Source: Luteimonas colneyensis
Lineage (GTDB): Bacteria > Pseudomonadota > Gammaproteobacteria > Xanthomonadales > Xanthomonadaceae
NCBI RefSeq assembly: GCF_014836665.1
Contig: NZ_JACSQJ010000002.1
Coordinates: 248,001 to 312,000, forward strand
Direction of reading: 5' to 3'
DNA: 64,000 nucleotides
Shown here: positions 58,295 through 64,000 of the stretch, piece by piece
Numbering within the stretch: position 1 is the first letter of the stretch
Layout: every line of letters starts with the position of its first letter
Position numbers and translations under genes: made by a program
Notes under the pieces: model-generated
Told to the model about the DNA's origin: nothing
Database searches by the model: none
The model's input: only the letters and a program-made list of their open reading frames with translations

Positions 58295-60153
58295 GCCTGC
58301 TGGATGCGCTGGACCGCGCACGCGCGCTGCGGCCGCTGGACGTGGCGCTGGCGCAGAGCCTGCGGCGGCTGGATCCGGAGACGCCGGACGCCGTGCTTGT
58401 GGCCGCGGCACTGGCGTCGCTGGCGGTGGCAGCAGGGCATGCGGGTTTTGATCCGGCGGAGCCGCAGCGGCTGGTGGAGGCGCCGTTCGCGTGGCCGGAG
58501 ATCGGCGCGTGGCGCGCCGCGCTGGAGGCGTCGCGCTGGGTGGCGCGGCCGGAGCGTGGCGATGACGAGTCCGCGCCCTATGCGCCGCTGGTGTTCGAGC
58601 ATGGGCTGGTCTACCTGCGCCGGTACCGCGAGTACGAGCGGCGGCTGGCCGAAGGACTGCGGCGGATCGGGCATGCGCCGCCGCAGCATGGGGCTGCAGG
58701 CGCGGACGCATTTCCGGCGGACATCGATGCCCTGGTGCCCGAGCCGCTCGCGCCGCTGTTCCACCAGCTGTTCCCCGATACCGCCAGCGGCGACGACGCC
58801 CAGTCCCGCGCCGCCGCCGCCGCCCTGCGCCACAGCCTGCTGCTGGTCACCGGCGGCCCCGGCACCGGCAAGACCACCACCATCACCCGCATGCTGGTGC
58901 TGCTGGCCGCCCAGGCCCGCGACGCCGGGACCCCACCGCCGCGCATCGCCCTGGCCGCCCCCACCGGCCGCGCCGCCGAGCGCATGGCCGAAAGCGTGCG
59001 CCACGCCCTGCAGGCCCTGACCGCCCTAGGCGTGGACGAAGGCCTCTGCGCCCAGCTCCCCACCGCCGGCACCACCCTGCACCGCCTGCTCGAGACCATC
59101 CCCGACAAGCCCGTGTTCCGGCGCGATGCCGACAACCCGCTGTCGTACGACGTGGTGGTGGTGGACGAGGCGTCGATGATCGACCTGCCGCTGATGGCGA
59201 AGCTGGTGGAGGCGGTGCAGGACGGGGCGCGGCTTGTCCTTCTGGGGGATCCGGACCAGTTGCCATCGGTGGAGGCGGGCGATGTGCTGGCGGGGATCCT
59301 GGGGGCGGCTTCGGAAGCAGAGCAGGGCAAGCCGTCTGTCGAGGGCGACCCCGCCGCTTTCCCTGCGCGCCACATCCATCTCACGCGTGGTTACCGGCAG
59401 AGTGCGGCGCTGGATCTGGTGCCGCTCGCTGCCGCCGTGCGCGAAGGCGACAGCGATACCGCGCTGTCACTCCTGCGCAGTGGTGAACTTTCCGGCGTGC
59501 ACTTCCACGAAGGCGATGTCGACGTCTTGCAGTCGCATGGCAAACATCTGCTGGCCCACTGGACGGCGCTGGCCGAGGCGAGCGATCCCGCCGAGGCGCT
59601 CGCCCGGGCAGGCCGGCTGCGCATCCTCACCGCCGTGCGCGAAGGCCCGCAGGGCGCGCGAATCCTCAATGCGCGAATCGAGGAATTGCTGGCCGGCACC
59701 CGCCGCGGTTCTGGCCCCGCTTCAGGCGGGAGCCGCTACTTCCACGGCAGACCTCTGCTGATCACTGAAAACAGCTACCGCCATCGCCTCTTCAATGGCG
59801 ATGTCGGCATCTGCCTGCGCGACGACAGCGGCACGCTGATGACGTGGTTCCCGGGCGATGACCCGCGCAATCCGCGCCCGTTCCACCCCGCGTCGCTGCC
59901 AGCGCACGACAGCGCCTTCGCCATGACGGTGCACAAGGCCCAGGGCAGCGAGTTCGACGAGGTATGGCTGGTGCTGCCTGAGCGATACAACCGCGTGCTG
60001 TCGCGGGAGCTGGTGTACACGGGGATGACGCGGGCGCGGAGCATGTTGCATGTGGCGGGGACTGCGTGCGTGATCGCGGAGGCGCTGGCGCGACATGCGG
60101 GGCGGTGGTCGGGGTTGGGGTGGCGGCTGGGCGAGTCAGCCTGGTGCAACTGA
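58291..60153 (+). CDS. recD: Exodeoxyribonuclease V subunit RecD
   Basis: A 620-aa SF1B helicase: Walker A LLVTGGPGTGKTTTITR, motif II VVVVDEASMIDLPLMAKL, GDPDQLPSVEAGDVL, and late AMTVHKAQGSEFDEV plus ELVYTGMTRARS. 5'-3' motor of RecBCD. ATGA overlap with recB. Confidence 0.95.
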   Translation: MSLLDALDRARALRPLDVALAQSLRRLDPETPDAVLVAAALASLAVAAGHAGFDPAEPQRLVEAPFAWPEIGAWRAALEASRWVARPERGDDESAPYAPLVFEHGLVYLRRYREYERRLAEGLRRIGHAPPQHGAAGADAFPADIDALVPEPLAPLFHQLFPDTASGDDAQSRAAAAALRHSLLLVTGGPGTGKTTTITRMLVLLAAQARDAGTPPPRIALAAPTGRAAERMAESVRHALQALTALGVDEGLCAQLPTAGTTLHRLLETIPDKPVFRRDADNPLSYDVVVVDEASMIDLPLMAKLVEAVQDGARLVLLGDPDQLPSVEAGDVLAGILGAASEAEQGKPSVEGDPAAFPARHIHLTRGYRQSAALDLVPLAAAVREGDSDTALSLLRSGELSGVHFHEGDVDVLQSHGKHLLAHWTALAEASDPAEALARAGRLRILTAVREGPQGARILNARIEELLAGTRRGSGPASGGSRYFHGRPLLITENSYRHRLFNGDVGICLRDDSGTLMTWFPGDDPRNPRPFHPASLPAHDSAFAMTVHKAQGSEFDEVWLVLPERYNRVLSRELVYTGMTRARSMLHVAGTACVIAEALARHAGRWSGLGWRLGESAWCN

Positions 60154-60234
60154 TGCTGCAGATCCCGCCAGGACCCTTCTTCAGCCCTATCGGCCATCCG
60201 CCACTGTTTATGGCATTACCATCGGGACCGACAA

Positions 60235-60597
60235 ATGGAGCACGCCGTGGCCAATCCCATCCAACGCCTCCAGGGCGCGCAGCGCCAGTTCGCCGCCGAA
60301 CGCGATTGGGAGCAGTTCCACTCGCCGAAGAACCTCGCGGCGGCCCTGTCGGTCGAGGCCGCGGAACTGCTTGAGATATTTCAATGGCTTTCCGAAGAGC
60401 AGAGCACGGCACTCACGCCGAAGCAAATGGGCGCAGCTCGCGAAGAGATCGCGGACGTTTTCCTGTACCTGCTCCGAATCAGCGACAGGCTAGGCATCGA
60501 TCTTGTGGCCGCGGCCGACGAAAAGCTGGCACGCAATGCCGAGAAGTACCCAGTGGACCGCGCGCGCGGCAGCATCGCCAAGTACACCGAGCTGTAA
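60235..60597 (+). CDS. MazG-like nucleotide pyrophosphohydrolase
   Basis: A 120-aa all-alpha NTP pyrophosphohydrolase: QFHSPKNLAAALSVEAAELL EIFQ (start of the EE motif) and EEIADVFLYLLRISDRLGID with the Mg-binding ExxD. Hydrolyses NTP/dNTP to NMP and PPi. ATG 60235 or GTG 60247 (GGAG six bases upstream) could start it. Twelve bases upstream of the DUF2075 gene. Confidence 0.9.
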   Translation: MEHAVANPIQRLQGAQRQFAAERDWEQFHSPKNLAAALSVEAAELLEIFQWLSEEQSTALTPKQMGAAREEIADVFLYLLRISDRLGIDLVAAADEKLARNAEKYPVDRARGSIAKYTEL

Positions 60598-60609
60598 GGG
60601 GCAGCGGGG

Positions 60610-62517
60610 GTGATCGTTTATCAGGCCAGCAAGAGCGAGTTCGTCCGGGACACGGATGATCTCGGTATCGAGTACCGCATCGCCCAAGCCTACCTACAAC
60701 GCTGCGGCCGGTACGCGCCCGATGCGGAGATGCGCGCGTGGCGTCATTCCCTGCGCCATATGGCGGACGTGCTCCGCGACGAAGGGATCCCGGTAGACGC
60801 AGGGGTGGCTGTCGAGTTCGGCATTCCGCAGACCTCCAAGCGAATCGACTTCCTCCTTTCCGGGCGGGGCGCCGATGACAGGCCGCGGGTGGTGATCATT
60901 GAACTCAAGCAGTGGTCGGAATCCAAGCTCAGCGACAAGGACGGGATCGTCATCGCAAGCCGCGGGGGCGGCACAGAGCGCGAAGGAACGCACCCGAGTT
61001 ACCAGGCCTGGTCCTATGCCGCGCTCCTGGAGGGATTCAACGAAGCGGTGTACCAGGACGATGTCCAACTCAGCCCGTGCGCCTACCTTCACAACCACGG
61101 ACCTGGTGGTGCCGTGGATGATGACCGGTACGTGCCCTATACGCTCAAGGCGCCGCTGTTCCTGAAAGGTCGCCCTGAGCTGGAGCGACTGCAGGCCTTC
61201 ATTCGGCAGCACATCTGCAAGGGCGACATTGACTTGCTGTATCGCATCGAGAACGGGCGCATCAGGCCTTCCAAGATGCTGGCCGACAGTCTCTCGAGCA
61301 TGCTCAAGGGCAACCGTGAGTTCGTGCTGATCGATGACCAGAAGCTTGTCTACGAGACCGCCTTGGCGAAGGCACGGAAAGCGTCGCCCGGCGCCAAGCA
61401 AGTTGTCATCGTGGAGGGCGGGCCGGGTACCGGCAAGTCGGTCGTCGCCGTCAACCTGCTCGTGGCGCTGACGGGCGAGGGTCTGCTGGGCAAGTACGTA
61501 TCGAAGAACGCCGCACCACGCACCGTTTACCAGCAGCGACTGCAGGGGGGATTCCGGCGTTCGGTGATCGACAACCTGTTCGCCGGTTCGGGCGGCTTCA
61601 TTAATGCGCCGCATGATACCTACGACGTGCTGATCGTGGACGAAGCGCATCGCCTCAACGAGAAGTCGGGCCTCTACGGAAATCTCGGAGAGAACCAAGT
61701 CAAGGAGTTGATCGGTGCGGCGAAGTGCACGGTGCTGTTCGTCGACGACGACCAGACTGTAACGCTGAGCGACGTTGGGGAGACCGCGGAGCTGGAGAGG
61801 TGGGCAACCATGCTGGGCGCAGAGGTCACCCGCATGCAGCTCGCCTCACAGTTCCGTTGCAACGGCTCCGACGGTTACCTGACATGGCTCGACGACGTAC
61901 TCGGCATACGCTCGACGGCTGCGATTCCTCCTCGCCCGGAGGAATTCGACTTCCGTGTCTTCGACTCCCCCACGGCGATGCACGCAGCGGTCGAGGAGCT
62001 CAACAGGAAGAACAACAAGTCGCGGGTAGTCGCCGGGTATTGCTGGGACTGGGCCAGCAAGCGCAACCCGGACGCCGATGACATCGTCATCCCCGAGTAC
62101 GGGTATGCCAGGCAATGGAACCTCGGGAGAGATGGAAGTTTATGGATCGTCGCGCCGGACTCCATCGAGCAGGTCGGCTGCATCCATACCTGTCAAGGAC
62201 TGGAACTGGAGTACGTCGGGGTGATCATTGGCGCCGACCTCGTCGCGGGCGAGGCCGGCCCAGTGCCGGATGCGAAGCAGCGGTCCAAGATGGATCGGTC
62301 GATCCGGGGATGGAAGAAGATGATGAAGCAGGATCCGGTGGTCACGACGGAACGTGTGAATCGCATCATTCGCAACACCTACCGGACCCTGATGACCCGC
62401 GGCATGAAGGGTTGCTTCGTCTACTGCGTCGATCCGGCGATGGCGGATTACCTGCGTAGGAGGCTGGTGCAGCCTGGCGAGCTCCAGGAGTCCGCATCTG
62501 CGGCGATGGATCCGTAG
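60610..62517 (+). CDS. Nuclease-like + DUF2075 (Schlafen-type) helicase
   Basis: A 635-aa protein. The N-terminal ~190 residues carry a PD-(D/E)XK-like core (VAVEFGIPQTSKRIDFLLSG, then RPRVVIIELKQWSE). The C-terminal part is a DUF2075 P-loop NTPase: Walker A VVIVEGGPGTGKSVVAVNLL, Walker B TYDVLIVDEAHRLNEKSG, then MQLASQFRCNGSDGYLTWLD and HTCQGLELEYVGVIIG. GTG start. Proteins of this layout occur in accessory and defence regions; pairing with MazG-like genes is recurrent in my recollection. Direct position after recD is notable. Confidence 0.88.
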   Translation: MIVYQASKSEFVRDTDDLGIEYRIAQAYLQRCGRYAPDAEMRAWRHSLRHMADVLRDEGIPVDAGVAVEFGIPQTSKRIDFLLSGRGADDRPRVVIIELKQWSESKLSDKDGIVIASRGGGTEREGTHPSYQAWSYAALLEGFNEAVYQDDVQLSPCAYLHNHGPGGAVDDDRYVPYTLKAPLFLKGRPELERLQAFIRQHICKGDIDLLYRIENGRIRPSKMLADSLSSMLKGNREFVLIDDQKLVYETALAKARKASPGAKQVVIVEGGPGTGKSVVAVNLLVALTGEGLLGKYVSKNAAPRTVYQQRLQGGFRRSVIDNLFAGSGGFINAPHDTYDVLIVDEAHRLNEKSGLYGNLGENQVKELIGAAKCTVLFVDDDQTVTLSDVGETAELERWATMLGAEVTRMQLASQFRCNGSDGYLTWLDDVLGIRSTAAIPPRPEEFDFRVFDSPTAMHAAVEELNRKNNKSRVVAGYCWDWASKRNPDADDIVIPEYGYARQWNLGRDGSLWIVAPDSIEQVGCIHTCQGLELEYVGVIIGADLVAGEAGPVPDAKQRSKMDRSIRGWKKMMKQDPVVTTERVNRIIRNTYRTLMTRGMKGCFVYCVDPAMADYLRRRLVQPGELQESASAAMDP

Positions 62518-62587
62518 AGCTTTGCGCCGGGCGACGCGCAGCACCCGCCCGCTCGAGCCAGCATGGCATTCCGCCGGGACTCGAGAC

Positions 62588-62767
62588 CTACCCATGACAG
62601 TGCGCGCCGGTTGACCCGCGATATCGCACCTCAGCGCGCCCGCCGCACCCGTGCCTGCCGGCGCGCTCGGCCACGCCAGCCCAGAACACATAGCCCCGCG
62701 GCCACAGCCGCAGGGCGCCGAGGCTCCAGGTGATGGCAAGCAGGAGCAAAAAGAAGACGACAGCCAT
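62588..62767 (-). CDS. Possible small membrane protein, 59 aa
   Basis: ATG at 62767 begins a hydrophobic segment (MAVVFFLLLLAITWSLGALR) followed by a basic, Gly-rich tail. No clear ribosome site or homology; the tail composition is not convincing. It is the only candidate in the otherwise empty 310-base stretch 62518-62827. Confidence 0.3.
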   Translation of the reverse strand: MAVVFFLLLLAITWSLGALRLWPRGYVFWAGVAERAGRHGCGGRAEVRYRGSTGAHCHG

Positions 62768-62827
62768 GGGAGCGACCCCTCACCGCCGCATGCACTGCTC
62801 CCACCGCTCCTGCACCCGGTTCGCGAA

Positions 62828-63859
62828 CTACGCGGTCGTCAGCGTGCGGGTGATCTTCGGGCTCTCCAGCACGATGCCCGGCAGCACGGCGCGCGGCACA
62901 GGCATGCCTGCAGCGGCGTCGGCCAGGGCGAAGACGCGGGCGTAGAGGTCGGTCTCTTCGAAGTCGAGGTCGCGGCCCTTCTGCAGGGCGCGACGGATCT
63001 GCTCGGCATCCATGCCGATGCGGCCGCCCAGCGCGCGCACGGCGCGTTCGGTGGCGCCGGGGTTGTCGAGGTTCGCGCCGGGCATCAGCAGGTCGCCGTC
63101 CGGCGCCAGTTCGATGCCGGACGCCTTGCTCACCGCGTTCTGGAAGGCGGCGTTGCGGCTGGCATACCAGCCGGCGTTGAAATCGGCGAAGCGGTACAGC
63201 GGCGTCCCGTAGTTCGCGGGGTAGCCCAGCAGGTGACGCGTTCCGAAGTACAGGCCGCCGCGGCGGGTGAACACTTCGTGGCGGATCTCGCGCTCGATCG
63301 TGTACGGGTAGCCGCGCGCATGTTGTTCGGCGAAGTCGATGCGCACCTGCATCGGCCCGCCGGTGCGCACCGGGTTGTGGCCCGCGAAGAGCCGGCTGCC
63401 CAGCGGCACCATGCCGATGAAGTCCTCGTAGAGTTCGCTCAGCTCGCGCTCGGTACGCACGCGCTCCAGGCGCTGCGCGTAGCTGCGGCCATCGGGCGAT
63501 TCCAGCCGCAGCGCGGCACTGAGCACGAAGCCCGGCACGTGCGCGGCGGCGGCGCGGCGCTCGATCTCGGCGCGGGCGATCTTCGCCAGGCCAGGCACCT
63601 CGGGATCGGCGGTGTAGGTGCTCTCCTGCTGGGTGACGGCCAGCACCGCGCACACGTTGTCGCTGCCGGGTTCGATGTCCTGCGCGGTCAGCGCGACATA
63701 GACATCGTTGGCCCAGCCCTGGCGGTCTTCCACGCTGGTCGGCAGCTTGCGCAGGATCTCCGCGCGCACCTCATCGGGGCTGCGCTGCATCTGCAACGGC
63801 GCCTGGCTGGCGCAGCCAGCAAGCAGCAGCAACAGGAGGCCACAGAGGAGTCGGGTCAT
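62828..63859 (-). CDS. DUF1615 lipoprotein
   Basis: A 343-aa lipoprotein (leader MTRLLCGLLLLLLAGCASQA, lipobox LAGC) with the DUF1615 pattern: QGWANDVYVALTAQDIEPGS, VCAVLAVTQQESTYTADPEV, FAGHNPVRTGGPMQVRIDFA, GTRHLLGYPANYGTPLYRFA, FNAGWYASRNAAFQNAVS. Family role is unknown; the QQES motif looks lytic-transglycosylase-like. Start at 63859 gives a proper leader; the frame is open upstream without one. Confidence 0.88.
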   Translation of the reverse strand: MTRLLCGLLLLLLAGCASQAPLQMQRSPDEVRAEILRKLPTSVEDRQGWANDVYVALTAQDIEPGSDNVCAVLAVTQQESTYTADPEVPGLAKIARAEIERRAAAAHVPGFVLSAALRLESPDGRSYAQRLERVRTERELSELYEDFIGMVPLGSRLFAGHNPVRTGGPMQVRIDFAEQHARGYPYTIEREIRHEVFTRRGGLYFGTRHLLGYPANYGTPLYRFADFNAGWYASRNAAFQNAVSKASGIELAPDGDLLMPGANLDNPGATERAVRALGGRIGMDAEQIRRALQKGRDLDFEETDLYARVFALADAAAGMPVPRAVLPGIVLESPKITRTLTTA

Positions 63860-63972
63860 GGGACGCGCAACACATCGGGCGGTGCGGCATCGTGCCATGG
63901 CGGCGATCAGGGGCTGCATGACCCACCGCTGCGTGCCGCACAATGCATGGCCCCGCACGACCAGGACATCAC

Positions 63973-64000
63973 ATGGACGCTGAAGCACTCCTCCGCGCCG
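63973..64000 (+). CDS. Possible start of a gene running off the window
   Basis: ATG at 63973 begins MDAEALLRA and stays open to the window end. Only nine codons are visible; it is divergent from the DUF1615 gene. Confidence 0.3.

Noticed and set aside
62730..62945. Plus-strand frame near the window end
   Set aside because: Mostly antisense to the DUF1615 gene, with no domain and no ribosome site.

Overview
The window is a very GC-rich chromosomal segment, most likely from the family Xanthomonadaceae (Lysobacter/Luteimonas/Xanthomonas group). The evidence is the gene content (phhA with a divergent Lrp/AsnC regulator, a recC-recB-recD cluster, a six-gene mla operon ending in mlaA), short 'aggagcggctacagccgcg' palindromes typical of that family, and an integron whose attC sites resemble the Xanthomonas type. 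No rRNA, tRNA or CRISPR was seen.

Layout. 1-9260 is ordinary chromosome: partial fructose-1,6-bisphosphatase, an MgtC/DUF4010 membrane protein, a two-component pair, two small envelope genes, a TonB-dependent receptor, phenylalanine 4-hydroxylase and its divergent Lrp-type regulator. 9301-34500 is a sedentary chromosomal integron. It has an integrase (IntI) on the minus strand, an attI region, then about 45 cassettes, all on the plus strand, separated by 44 recognisable attC sites plus one collapsed site. 34600-64000 is chromosome again: ynfA-like gene, a minus-strand rhomboid/serine hydrolase/M28 peptidase cluster, an rRNA methyltransferase, an outer-membrane barrel, LysR/RidA divergent pair, rmuC, the mla phospholipid-transport operon, a short accessory patch (HhH glycosylase-like gene and a 57-aa ORF), an HD-type gene with recCBD, a MazG-like plus DUF2075 pair, and a DUF1615 lipoprotein.

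The integron is the main feature. Cassette boundaries can be set to the base because the core site that opens a cassette is usually the reverse complement of the R'' site that closes it (GTTAGGT with ACCTAAC, GTTAGCG with CGCTAAC, GTTATGT with ACATAAC, and so on). attC sites fall into two exact length classes, 60 and 112 nt; the long class carries a 52-nt apical hairpin with compensatory base changes. Core sites appear to double as translation signals: R' gives an AGG just before the ATG, and R'' supplies the TAA stop in about half the genes. Six cassettes lack a credible gene; four of these are copies of one 437-bp unit. Most other cassettes encode small proteins of unknown function, many exported or lipoproteins. 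Recognisable products include a CsaA-like protein, a YegP-like protein, a GFA-family enzyme, DUF4262, DUF998, OsmC-like, amidohydrolase, HigBA toxin-antitoxin and a HEPN/Abi-like protein. att sites decay toward the distal (ynfA) end.

Elsewhere the genes form clear units: histidine kinase/response regulator with ATGA overlap; mlaF-E-D-C-B-A, largely overlapping but interrupted by a long inverted repeat between mlaE and mlaD; HD gene-recC-recB-recD joined by 4-base overlaps; and a MazG-like/DUF2075 pair directly downstream of recD that could be a defence module.
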